From NCBI GenBank assembly GCA_947446335.1, contig CANFGA010000180.1, positions 1 to 6,696 of the forward strand: a stretch of 6,696 bases of DNA. Direction: 5' to 3'. The notes below the pieces were generated by a model. It saw nothing but the letters and a program-made list of their open reading frames with translations, ran no database searches and was not told where the DNA came from. Position 1 is the stretch's first letter; each line of letters starts with the position of its first letter. The DNA comes from Oxalobacteraceae bacterium. Its GTDB lineage: Bacteria; Pseudomonadota; Gammaproteobacteria; Burkholderiales; Burkholderiaceae_D. A program made the translations under genes and the position numbers. Below are positions 1-6,244 of this stretch, one piece after another.

Positions 1-165
1 CAGTTCTGGCCAGCGCAGCAACGTTACCGGATGATCGAGGTAAAAGGTCCCGGGGACCGTTTGCAAGACAACCAGAAACGCTGGTTGGACTATTGTGCCG
101 AACATCAGATGCCGGTGGCGGTGTGCCATGTCCAATGGTGCGGCACTGACGGGAACAGTCTTTGA
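1..165 (+). CDS. VRR-NUC domain nuclease, FAN1-like (C-terminal 54 codons only)
   Basis: The window opens inside this gene in frame 1 and it ends with TGA. The translated tail contains IEVKGPGDRLQDNQKRWLDY followed by VAVCHVQW. This matches the end of the VRR-NUC fold as found in FAN1: E13 and K15 of the fragment are the E-x-K catalytic pair, and the GPxDRL, NQ..WL and VCHV segments are the conserved elements after it. FAN1-type enzymes are structure-specific 5' flap endonucleases/exonucleases acting in interstrand-crosslink repair. Single-domain VRR-NUC proteins also exist, and the missing 5' part prevents choosing between the two. The stop overlaps the start of the helicase gene by 4 bases (TTGA), so translational coupling is likely. 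The family call is firm; the role in crosslink repair is inferred from the family. Confidence 0.88.
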   Translation, partial: QFWPAQQRYRMIEVKGPGDRLQDNQKRWLDYCAEHQMPVAVCHVQWCGTDGNSL

Positions 166-2462
166 ACGACACGGCCGATGGCAGCCTAGCCTTGATTGAC
201 GCGCCGGCATACACCATCGCCGTGCGATCCTTGTGCGAATTCACCGCAAAGCAGGGCGACCTTGATCTGCGCTTCACGCCCTCGCCCACCGCCCAGGAAG
301 GGATCGCCGGACATTGCCTGGTGACGGCGAGACGATCGGCGAGCTACCAGCGCGAGCTCAGCCTGGAGGGGCATTTCGGGCCTTTGCATGTGCGCGGGCG
401 CGCCGATGGTTATGATCCGCAGTTGCACCGGCTGGAAGAAATCAAGACCTTTCGCGGCGATCTGGGCGCGATGCCGGACAACCAGCGCCAGCTGCACTGG
501 GCCCAGGCCAGGATCTACGGTCATCTGCAATGCCAGAAACTGAGGTGCGCCAGCATCGAACTGGCGCTGGTCTATTTCGATATCGCCAGCCAGGCAGAAA
601 CCGTGCTGGTCGAGCTCTTTTCCGCCATCGATCTCGAGCAATTCTTCGACTTGCTGTGCAACCGTTTCATCGATTGGGCCAAGCAGGAAATGGCGCACCG
701 CAGCGGGCGCGATGGCGCGCTGCTCGAGATGGCGTTTCCGCATGCCAGTTTCCGGCCCGGACAACGCGAACTGGCCGAAGCCATGTACAAGGCGAGCAAG
801 CGCGGCTGCTGCCTGCTGGCGCAAGCGCCGACCGGCATCGGCAAGACCATCGGCAGCCTGTTCCCGCTGCTGAAGGCGAGCGCCCAGCACAAACTGGACA
901 AGATCTTTTTTCTGGCGGCGAAAACCTCAGGCCGCCAGCTTGCGCTCGACGCGCTATCGGTGATCAAGAACAGCCATCCCTTGCTGCCGCTGCGCGTGCT
1001 CGAACTCGTCGCCAAAACCACCGCTTGCGAATATCCGGAACTGGCTTGCCATGGTGAATCGTGTCCGTTGGCGCAGGGTTTTTACGACCGGCTGGCAGCA
1101 GCGCGCAGCGCCGCGCTGCTGCTGCCCTTGCTCGACCGGGAAAGCCTGCGCACGGTCGCCTTGGCGCATCAAGTCTGCCCGTATTACCTGGGGACCGAGC
1201 TGGCGCGCTGGTGCGATGTCATCGTCGGCGATTATAATTATTACTTTGATATCAGCGCCCTGCTCCACGGCTTGACCATCGCCAATGGCTGGCGCGTGAG
1301 CGTGCTGGTCGATGAAGCCCACAACATGGTGGCGCGTGCGCGCAAGATGTATTCGGCCGAACTGAAGCAAATCGACTTGAAAGCAGTGCGCAAAACGGTA
1401 GCGGGAGAGATGAAAAAAGTGCTGGATCGGCTGCATCGGCAATGGCGAACACTCGAAAAGCAGCAAGACTCAGCCTACGCCGCCTATCCGGCCATTCCGG
1501 AAAAATTCATCCAGGCGTTGCAAGCATGTAGCGCCGCAATCGGCGCCCACTTTGCCGACAATCCGCGCATGGTCGATCCGCTGTTGCAGCGCTTTTATTT
1601 TGACGTGCTGCTCTTCATCCGGCTCGCCGACAGCTTTGCCGATCATTCGCTGTTCGATATCACGAACGCGCCATCGGGCTCCACGCTCTGCATCAGGAAC
1701 ATCATTCCCGGCCCGTTCCTGCAACCGCGTTTTGCCGCCAGCCACAGCAGCGCCTTGTTTTCAGCCACGCTCAGTCCGTGGAATTATTACAGCGATCTGC
1801 TGGGCATGCCCACCAGCACGGTATGGATCGATGTCGGCTCGCCATTCGAGGCGGCGCAACTGACGGTGCACGTCGCGCGTCACATCTCGACCCGGTTCGC
1901 CCATCGCGCGCACTCGTTGCAGCCGATTGCAGAACTGATGGCGCGCCAATATGCCACGCAAGAAGGGAACTATCTGGCCTTTTTCAGCAGCTTCGATTAC
2001 ATGGAAAAAGTGCTGGCCACATTGACCGAACGCTATCCTGACATTCCAGTGTGGCAACAAGATAGGCGGATGGATGACAGCGGCCGAACACGGTTCCTGG
2101 CGCGCTTCACGCTCGATGGCCGTGGCATCGGCTTTGCGGTGCTCGGCGGCTCCTTCGGCGAAGGGATCGACTTGCCGGGTGCGCGCCTGATCGGAGCCTT
2201 CATTGCCACGCTCGGCTTACCGCAGATTAATCCGGTCAATGAACAGATTCGCTTGCGCATGGAGCGCCTGTTCGGCGCCAGCTCGGGCTATGACTACACT
2301 TATTTGTATCCGGGTCTGCAAAAGGTGGTTCAGGCAGCGGGCCGCGTGATCCGCACCGAGTCCGACCAGGGAGTGATCCACCTGATCGACGATCGTTTTT
2401 CCCGGCCTGAAGTGCAGCAATTGTTGCCACTCTGGTGGCAAGTCGGTAACAGAACAGCATAA
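162..2462 (+). CDS. XPD/DinG-type ATP-dependent DNA helicase with N-terminal PD-(D/E)XK nuclease module
   Basis: A 766-residue superfamily 2 DNA helicase. Visible motifs are Walker A APTGIGKT (222-229), DEAH (384-387), SAT (534-536), GSFGEGIDLPG (663-673) and the arginine-finger motif QAAGRVIR (724-731). Cys289, Cys296, Cys301 and Cys339 lie between motifs I and II, where XPD/DinG enzymes bind a 4Fe-4S cluster. The first 190 residues are not helicase. They contain a Cas4/RecB-like nuclease signature: His51, GRADGYD with Asp82, EEIKT with Glu93 and Lys95, and Q115-x3-Y119. All expected catalytic positions are present, so I infer an active nuclease-helicase. The start is TTG at 162, overlapping the TGA of the upstream FAN1-like gene, with GGGAA a few bases before it. 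No ATG lies upstream in frame near the overlap, but a slightly later start is possible. The pair probably processes damaged DNA together. It differs from E. coli DinG, which lacks the nuclease module. Confidence 0.93.
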   Translation: MNDTADGSLALIDAPAYTIAVRSLCEFTAKQGDLDLRFTPSPTAQEGIAGHCLVTARRSASYQRELSLEGHFGPLHVRGRADGYDPQLHRLEEIKTFRGDLGAMPDNQRQLHWAQARIYGHLQCQKLRCASIELALVYFDIASQAETVLVELFSAIDLEQFFDLLCNRFIDWAKQEMAHRSGRDGALLEMAFPHASFRPGQRELAEAMYKASKRGCCLLAQAPTGIGKTIGSLFPLLKASAQHKLDKIFFLAAKTSGRQLALDALSVIKNSHPLLPLRVLELVAKTTACEYPELACHGESCPLAQGFYDRLAAARSAALLLPLLDRESLRTVALAHQVCPYYLGTELARWCDVIVGDYNYYFDISALLHGLTIANGWRVSVLVDEAHNMVARARKMYSAELKQIDLKAVRKTVAGEMKKVLDRLHRQWRTLEKQQDSAYAAYPAIPEKFIQALQACSAAIGAHFADNPRMVDPLLQRFYFDVLLFIRLADSFADHSLFDITNAPSGSTLCIRNIIPGPFLQPRFAASHSSALFSATLSPWNYYSDLLGMPTSTVWIDVGSPFEAAQLTVHVARHISTRFAHRAHSLQPIAELMARQYATQEGNYLAFFSSFDYMEKVLATLTERYPDIPVWQQDRRMDDSGRTRFLARFTLDGRGIGFAVLGGSFGEGIDLPGARLIGAFIATLGLPQINPVNEQIRLRMERLFGASSGYDYTYLYPGLQKVVQAAGRVIRTESDQGVIHLIDDRFSRPEVQQLLPLWWQVGNRTA

Positions 2463-2483
2463 AATGACAGCCGACGGGTAGTC

Positions 2484-2503
2484 CGGTGCAAACAGCTGCA
2501 CCG
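2484..2503. repeat. Small perfect inverted repeat between helicase and PaiB-type gene
   Basis: CGGTGCA and TGCACCG form a perfect 7-bp stem around a 6-base loop (AACAGC). It sits 21 bases after the helicase stop and about 40 bases before the next start codon. No T-run follows on either strand, so it is not a typical intrinsic terminator. It could be a weak transcript-end structure or an operator-like dyad. Confidence 0.35.
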
Positions 2504-2544
2504 ACATCAGCGCCTCAATCAGGATCAAGACCAGGAGAACTGAC

Positions 2545-3183
2545 ATGTATGTACCGGCCCATTTTGATGAATCCCGCACCGAAGTGCTGCATGATCTCAT
2601 CTTGCAACATCCTTTTGGCATGCTGGTCACGCATGGCGCCAGCGGACTCGATGCCAACCATATCCCTTTTGAACTCGATCCCCGCCAAAGCCAGATGGGG
2701 ATATTGAAGGCCCATGTGGCGCGCGCCAATCCGGTGTGGAAGGACATATCCGATGGCGACGAGGTCATGGTGATCTTTCGAGCCGCCGATGCCTATGTGT
2801 CGCCCAATTGGTATCCGTCCAAGCACGAGTTCCACAAACAAGTGCCGACCTGGAATTACATCGTGGTCCACGCCTACGGACGCATCACCATCCGCGACGA
2901 CGAGCGCTTCGTGCGCGGCGTGGTTGCCCGCCTGACCCGAACCCACGAAGCGGCGCAAGCATCACCATGGAAGATGACGGACAGCGCCAAGGAAGACATC
3001 GATGCGATGCTCAAGGCCATCGTCGGTCTGGAAATTGACATCACCCGCCTGGTCGGCAAATCGAAGCTGAGCCAGAACAAGGAAGTGCGCGACATGCGCG
3101 GCGCCGGCGAGGCGCTCAAGGCCCAGGGCGATCAACTCATCGGCGATGCCATGCTCACCTGTGCGAGCGCCAGGTCAAACTGA
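2545..3183 (+). CDS. paiB: PaiB-family (FMN_bind_2) negative transcriptional regulator-like protein
   Basis: A 212-residue protein, close to the usual length of about 205-210. Family hallmarks are visible: start MYVPAHF, LVTHGASGLDANHIPF (27-42), the strongly conserved YVSPNWYPSK (84-93), VPTWNYIVVHAYG (100-112) and KSKLSQNK (172-179). These belong to the flavin-reductase-like split-barrel fold named after Bacillus PaiB, which was reported to affect sporulation and protease gene expression. In proteobacteria the real role is unclear, and FMN or haem binding is as likely as direct gene regulation. The ATG is preceded by AGGAG at 2533-2537 with a 7-base spacer, so the start is well supported. 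The 82-bp gap to the helicase makes co-transcription possible but not assured. Its 3' end overlaps by 9 bases the end of a convergent small ORF. Confidence 0.92.
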   Translation: MYVPAHFDESRTEVLHDLILQHPFGMLVTHGASGLDANHIPFELDPRQSQMGILKAHVARANPVWKDISDGDEVMVIFRAADAYVSPNWYPSKHEFHKQVPTWNYIVVHAYGRITIRDDERFVRGVVARLTRTHEAAQASPWKMTDSAKEDIDAMLKAIVGLEIDITRLVGKSKLSQNKEVRDMRGAGEALKAQGDQLIGDAMLTCASARSN

Positions 3184-3324
3184 CTTTTGCCTGCTTGCCT
3201 GCACCATCGCGGCCGTATTCCTTGCCATCACAAATTGCCATCGCCCCTGGTGCCGTGCTTGGGCTGCCGCCTCAGGCGAATCGGCCCGCACGGATCCATC
3301 GATCTGCGACGGGCTCCAAATCAT
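3175..3324 (-). CDS. Small hypothetical protein (49 aa) downstream of the TIR gene
   Basis: On the minus strand an ATG at 3324 is preceded by AAGGAG (3332-3337) with an ideal 7-base spacer. It opens a 49-codon frame that begins MIWSPSQIDGSV, contains EAAAQARHQGRWQFVMARNT and ends VQASRQKSV before TGA. The start lies 37 bases beyond the stop of the TIR gene on the same strand, so the two would share a transcript. About two thirds of third codon positions are G or C, consistent with coding. The protein is basic and alanine/glutamine-rich, with no signal peptide or membrane segment. I do not recognise a family. The strong ribosome site and the operon-like position are the evidence; the function is unknown. 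Its last 9 bases overlap the 3' end of the convergent PaiB-type gene. Confidence 0.55.
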   Translation of the reverse strand: MIWSPSQIDGSVRADSPEAAAQARHQGRWQFVMARNTAAMVQASRQKSV

Positions 3325-3331
3325 GGCTTTT

Positions 3332-3337
3332 CTCCTT
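3332..3337 (-). promoter_or_regulatory. Shine-Dalgarno site of the 49-aa small ORF
   Basis: AAGGAG on the minus strand, 7 bases before the ATG at 3324. It is the main evidence that this short frame is translated. Confidence 0.55.
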
Positions 3338-3361
3338 CATCGAACAATCAACAAGAGCTGG

Positions 3362-4351
3362 CTACCAGTCGTTGAGCACCTTCTCCACGAGCTCGCGTTT
3401 CGCCTTGGTATTACCCGTACTCATGATCTGCAGTTCGCTTTCCTTCATTGCCCGCCGCAGTTCCACTGCCTTCATCATGGTCTGGCCCGGATCGGCTTCA
3501 ACCACATCCCAAAAATTGCCGGTTCCGGCCATCAACAGGGCTGCGGGATCTGCCGATTGCAGGAAGTCAATGCTCCCGTAACCATGGAACTTCATGTTGT
3601 TGTAGCCCTGCAGGGGGCGGGTGCCGCGCCAGAGATAGGTGAGGTGCCGGTCGTCTGGATAGAGGCGGGCCATCTCGCTTCGCCACAGAGCGCAAGGAAT
3701 GCCATCGTCGCCATAGCCGGTACCCACGAGCAGCACATGGCCGCTGAGCGGATCCGGTGCGATCGTGAAGAAGCTCAGCCGGCTGCCGTCAGGGTGGTTG
3801 ACCTTCTCCCACCAAGCGCCAACGATGGCGGCGCAAAAATTGGCGTTGGCCGCCAGAGCTGCACGCCTTTCAGCCAACCATTTGGGGCGCGGGCCCATCT
3901 CGGCGATGTGCTCCGCAAGGCGGATGCATCCGGCCTGCAACGAATTGTCCAGATTTTCCAGGGAACTTCGGTCGAAGGTCAGCGTTGTAACGGACAGGAT
4001 GTCCGATGGGAGCTTCAATTCATCCTTTGGATCGAGCGCCACGATGGATCGATGCCGGCCAAGGCTGCCGATGAACAGCCCCTGTTCGAAAACAAGATTG
4101 TCGCGCGGCACGACTTCATTGGCATCACGAATTTTTGACTTGTCGTCCGGCGTCATCACGACGACTGCGAAGTCGGCCTCGTTGCTGATGGTTTCCAATG
4201 ATTCGATCGCAGTGTCGCCCAATGTGAATTCGAGGGACCAGAGTTCCACCCGCGCCTTGTTACCCAGTTCGGCTTGCAGCGTGGTACGCAAGGCATTGGC
4301 TATCTGTTTTCCTTCGGAAGAGGATGCGATAAAGATGCGCAGGGCAGACAT
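3362..4351 (-). CDS. TIR-like domain (CBASS/Pycsar effector type) protein with a C-terminal beta-rich domain
   Basis: A 329-residue protein. Residues 5-125 match the predicted nucleotide-binding TIR-like domain known from TIR-STING and Pycsar TIR effectors. They comprise RIFIASSSEG (5-14), an acidic VELW strand, a FTLGDTAIESL helix start, the DFAVVVMTPDD strand (60-70) and RDNLVFEQGLFIGSLGR (83-99). In this family the Glu of VFEQG (Glu89 here) is the NAD+-cleaving residue. Residues about 172-310 form a second domain with GAWW (178-181), LSFFTI, LLVGTGY, LTYLWRG, FHGYGSIDF (255-263), GTGNFWDV (276-283) and VELRR. It looks beta-rich and lipocalin-like, and it is neither STING nor SAVED by motif. 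I infer an NAD-depleting immune effector whose C-terminal domain senses a ligand. ATG at 4351 is chosen over TTG at 4357 because only it is correctly spaced from AAGGAG. There is no signal peptide or membrane segment, so it is cytoplasmic. No cyclase or CD-NTase is visible nearby. Confidence 0.85.
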   Translation of the reverse strand: MSALRIFIASSSEGKQIANALRTTLQAELGNKARVELWSLEFTLGDTAIESLETISNEADFAVVVMTPDDKSKIRDANEVVPRDNLVFEQGLFIGSLGRHRSIVALDPKDELKLPSDILSVTTLTFDRSSLENLDNSLQAGCIRLAEHIAEMGPRPKWLAERRAALAANANFCAAIVGAWWEKVNHPDGSRLSFFTIAPDPLSGHVLLVGTGYGDDGIPCALWRSEMARLYPDDRHLTYLWRGTRPLQGYNNMKFHGYGSIDFLQSADPAALLMAGTGNFWDVVEADPGQTMMKAVELRRAMKESELQIMSTGNTKAKRELVEKVLNDW

Positions 4352-4358
4352 GGTCAAG

Positions 4359-4364
4359 CTCCTT
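4359..4364 (-). promoter_or_regulatory. Shine-Dalgarno site that fixes the TIR gene start
   Basis: AAGGAG on the minus strand lies 7 bases before the ATG at 4351. An in-frame TTG at 4357 would be only 1 base from it, too close to be used. The protein therefore begins MSALRIFIAS. Confidence 0.75.
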
Positions 4365-4578
4365 TCTTGGCATGGTTGTGTGGTGCTGCTGGATTGATGC
4401 GGCGTCTTGCTGCACGATCAAATACAACTCGCTCTCATAGCGGATCAGCCTGCTCGGCTCATGCATCAAAGCTTCGCGAAAGGCGCATCAGCACGACCGT
4501 CGAGCTCGATGAACTTCGGGCGAAATCGAAAAAATCATCACCAAGCCCATTTTTTTGCCGGTTAGATCATGCCATTTT

Positions 4579-4599
4579 GCAAATTGATTACCTATTTGC
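4579..4599. promoter_or_regulatory. A+T-rich dyad upstream of the TIR gene (operator-like)
   Basis: GCAAAT and ATTTGC form a perfect 6-bp inverted repeat with a 9-base spacer, in the A+T-rich zone about 230 bp upstream of the TIR start codon. The arm spacing of about 1.5 helical turns fits a dimeric regulator site, but such dyads also arise by chance. No regulator gene is adjacent. Confidence 0.2.
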
Positions 4600-4914
4600 G
4601 AATTCAATAGTAGCCTCGAAATTTTTGGTGCCCATACAACTTTAATCAATGATCTGTGATTACGGCGGCGGTTTGCAGGGTGATCACATGCTTGCGATGG
4701 CGAGCCCGGTGGGCACAATAAGATTGATGTGCGAAAGTAGATTCGCCGACGCAGATCCGGGTAGTCTGGCCTGGCCAGCATCTGCAGCCGGGACAACAAA
4801 AAAGCTCCTGAGTGAAGGTGACGCGAAAAATAGTATGCCGCCGCTGTGTCCAAGCCATTTCCTTGCTCGCCATTTGCGTCAGCGGCGATGGCTGATAAGC
4901 ATCGACGTCGGCGA

Positions 4915-4936
4915 CGTTGCCGACTCAACGGCAACG
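4915..4936. repeat. Perfect 8-bp hairpin
   Basis: CGTTGCCG and CGGCAACG flank a 6-base loop (ACTCAA). No T-run follows on either strand, so it is not a standard terminator. It is one of at least two strong hairpins in this gene-free stretch. Confidence 0.4.
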
Positions 4937-5002
4937 CAACCAACAGCATGACGCGCCGGCCAGCGATCGGACGATCTGGAGGATCGCCGAGCCAGCGTGG
5001 GA

Positions 5003-5023
5003 TGCCGCCCTGGACGGGCGGCA
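5003..5023. repeat. Perfect 8-bp G+C-rich hairpin
   Basis: TGCCGCCC and GGGCGGCA flank a 5-base loop (TGGAC). The sequence after the right arm is CGCCGCTAAAG, without a T-run on either strand. It resembles a REP-type extragenic palindrome or part of a folded RNA more than a terminator. Another dyad, GCGATC/GATCGC, lies just to its left at about 4960-4990. Confidence 0.4.
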
Positions 5024-5073
5024 CGCCGCTAAAGTAAAACCCGGCGCGCTGGCGCGTCCCACCGACGAATCGA

Positions 5074-5093
5074 CGGTCTGCAATCGGTCTGCA
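5074..5093 (+). repeat. Short tandem direct repeat
   Basis: CGGTCTGCA occurs twice with an 11-base period (5074-5082 and 5085-5093). It is too short to assign a role and lies in the gene-free stretch. Confidence 0.3.
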
Positions 5094-5182
5094 TGAATCA
5101 AAAGCGCCGCGCTGCGGGTAACAACTGACCGTGTTCCGGGGTGAGTCAAGCCATTGCCACTTCAAACGATGAACATCGTTGA

Positions 5183-5869
5183 TCAATCAAAGGCATTTCT
5201 TGGCGCCGACCTGGTTGGAAAATTTCCGTTGATCTGATGCTCCAAAGTAATCGTTGCGCCGGTAGTTTGATTGGGACCACTTCGGTAAAGCTGAGTAGGA
5301 CTTAGCCCCTCGCTTACCGTCATGCCTCGCCCGAACAGCGTCTTTGTGCCGTACCAGGTTTTGCCCCCGGCGTAGCTGATTCTGTATGTACCAAAAGGCA
5401 ACAATGTCTTTGCCGCATGACCGCCACCCAGAACAAAGATATCCAATACCGGGGCCCGTGTAGACCAGTCTGACACACGCACAAAGTAACTTGTTTCAGG
5501 ATGGGATTTGTCGGAAACGATGGTCAGTTCAGCACCTTCATCCACTGGCGAGTTGTAGAGATATAAGCTGCCGTTCGCAGGAAGTGGCACGACGGGCGCG
5601 GTTTCAGTACCCAACGTATTCGCCAATAGCGTCCCCGTGAAACGCTCCAGCAGATGATGGTTGCCGCTGGTGTCTACAGCGCTGGCACCGCTGACGCTCT
5701 TGCCCGCATCAGCATGACTGGACTGATACAGCACCCCGCAATAAAACGCTGCCACAACTGACGTAAGCCACAAGGCAGCGCCCCATCCCAATCCATTGGT
5801 GCGCGCATTTTCAGCAGCCTCCCGCCTGCGCGTACGCTCAAGTATGTAAGCCCGATCGTCTAACCCCAT
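5183..5869 (-). CDS. Membrane-anchored protein of unknown function
   Basis: A 228-residue protein. The N terminus, MGLDDRAYILERTRRREAA, is charged and cytoplasmic. A single transmembrane segment follows at about 29-48 (WGAALWLTSVVAAFYCGVLY), then a low-complexity Ser/Ala/Gly linker and a C-terminal domain at about 100-220. That domain contains SYFVRV, VLDIFVLGGG (141-150), LLPFGTYRISYAGGKTWYG (156-174), LFGRG and NGNFPTR near the end. I recognise this pattern (FV.GG, then PxGTY..KYA.G.TWYG..LFG, then GN.xTR) from uncharacterised proteins in many proteobacteria, some with other N-terminal domains. By topology the domain should be periplasmic. The start is taken as the ATG at 5869; the TTG at 5881 has no ribosome site, while TTGAGAA gives a weak one to the ATG. 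The upstream 50 bp is A+T-rich and may hold the promoter. No function can be assigned. Confidence 0.8.
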   Translation of the reverse strand: MGLDDRAYILERTRRREAAENARTNGLGWGAALWLTSVVAAFYCGVLYQSSHADAGKSVSGASAVDTSGNHHLLERFTGTLLANTLGTETAPVVPLPANGSLYLYNSPVDEGAELTIVSDKSHPETSYFVRVSDWSTRAPVLDIFVLGGGHAAKTLLPFGTYRISYAGGKTWYGTKTLFGRGMTVSEGLSPTQLYRSGPNQTTGATITLEHQINGNFPTRSAPRNAFD

Positions 5870-5931
5870 TATCGTTCTCAATTTAAAAATATCTTATTAT
5901 CAACTCTACACGAAAATTAGACTATAGCCGG

Positions 5932-6111
5932 ATGGCGCAAATCGAAGTTGACCTGGGCTCGGCCAGGCTGGACGGCGAGCGCGAACGCACAGCCGCCGAG
6001 GCGGCGCGCACCGAGCTGGCCAAGTCGTTACTCAGGTTGGAAGCGATGCAGCGCCTGGAAGCGGATCTCGCCAGCCCCAACATGGCGTATAGCCAGCATG
6101 TCAGCTGGTAA
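5932..6111 (+). pseudogene. Remnant or small ORF of an alpha-helical coiled-coil protein
   Basis: An open frame from ATG 5932 to TAA 6111 encodes 59 residues. Residues about 5-47 are Glu/Arg/Ala/Leu-rich with no glycine or proline after residue 15, including ERERTAAEAARTELAKSLL. This is typical of a long coiled coil such as the C-terminal part of KfrA-like DNA-binding proteins. There is no Shine-Dalgarno site, the frame is closed by a stop at 5884 just upstream, and an abrupt A+T-rich zone precedes the G+C-rich coding-like stretch. The best reading is a 3' fragment of a larger gene left by a rearrangement. A genuine small protein is possible but less likely. The KfrA comparison rests on composition and heptad character only. 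Confidence 0.4.
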
Positions 6112-6142
6112 AGTGTGCACGAATACCGATATTTAATTTTGT

Positions 6143-6244
6143 CTACGCACAAGCTGTCAGCAGCGGATGTAAACTGATACAGCCGGTGTGCGGCCACATT
6201 TCTGGCGCCAGTACGCCCTCCAGATCGAACCATGCGATGTTCAT
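6143..6244 (-). pseudogene. thrH: Truncated 5' fragment of a ThrH-like HAD phosphatase gene
   Basis: Eighteen bases after the LysE-family stop, on the same strand, an ATG at 6244 opens a frame beginning MNIAWFDLEGVLAPEMW. This is the N terminus of ThrH-type phosphoserine phosphatase/homoserine kinase (known form MEIACLDLEGVLVPEIW). It includes the HAD nucleophile Asp7 in the DLEG motif, where the usual second aspartate is Glu, as is typical of ThrH. Similarity stops after about residue 17 (position 6194), apart from a doubtful TG, and the frame ends at TAG after 33 codons. A normal ThrH is about 200 residues, so this is a broken gene. Its spacing suggests it once followed the exporter gene in an operon. 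The break marks a recombination or insertion junction at about 6180-6194. Confidence 0.7.

Larger units (their letters stand above)
4352..5182. other. Long stretch with no convincing gene, rich in inverted repeats
   Basis: About 830 bp lies between the TIR gene start and the stop of the next minus-strand gene. The TIR-proximal part (about 4510-4650) is A+T-rich and is the likely promoter region of the TIR gene, although I see no clear -35/-10 pair. The distal part (about 4650-5150) is G+C-rich with several perfect hairpins. A 232-codon open frame spans 4488-5186 on the minus strand. It would start with TTG without a Shine-Dalgarno site, it is arginine/proline/cysteine-rich, and it resembles no family I know, so I treat it as fortuitous. 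I see no tRNA, insertion-sequence ends or terminator. Decayed mobile DNA or a structured RNA are both possible. Confidence 0.4.

Noticed and set aside
2484..2503. Intrinsic terminator after the helicase gene
   Set aside because: The hairpin is real but has no T-run on either strand.
3146..4138. 330-codon open frame on the + strand
   Set aside because: It lies antisense to the TIR gene and starts inside the PaiB-type gene; the minus-strand protein has clear domain motifs and a ribosome site.
4352..4357. TTG at 4357 as the TIR gene start
   Set aside because: It is 1 base from the Shine-Dalgarno site; the ATG at 4351 has the normal 7-base spacing.
4260..4469. 69-codon minus-strand frame overlapping the TIR start (begins MMHEPSRLIRYESELYL)
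   Set aside because: The first 40 residues look protein-like, but there is no ribosome site and the frame runs into the TIR gene in another phase. A leader peptide cannot be excluded.
4640..4900. Decayed transposase in the minus strand (CCPGCRC segment)
   Set aside because: The cysteine cluster alone does not match a transposase zinc finger I know, and no terminal inverted repeats or catalytic motifs are visible.
4488..5186. 232-codon open frame on the minus strand filling most of the gene-free region
   Set aside because: It starts with TTG without a ribosome site, its translation is rich in Arg, Pro and Cys with no recognisable motif, and it crosses both an A+T-rich and a G+C-rich zone without coding character.
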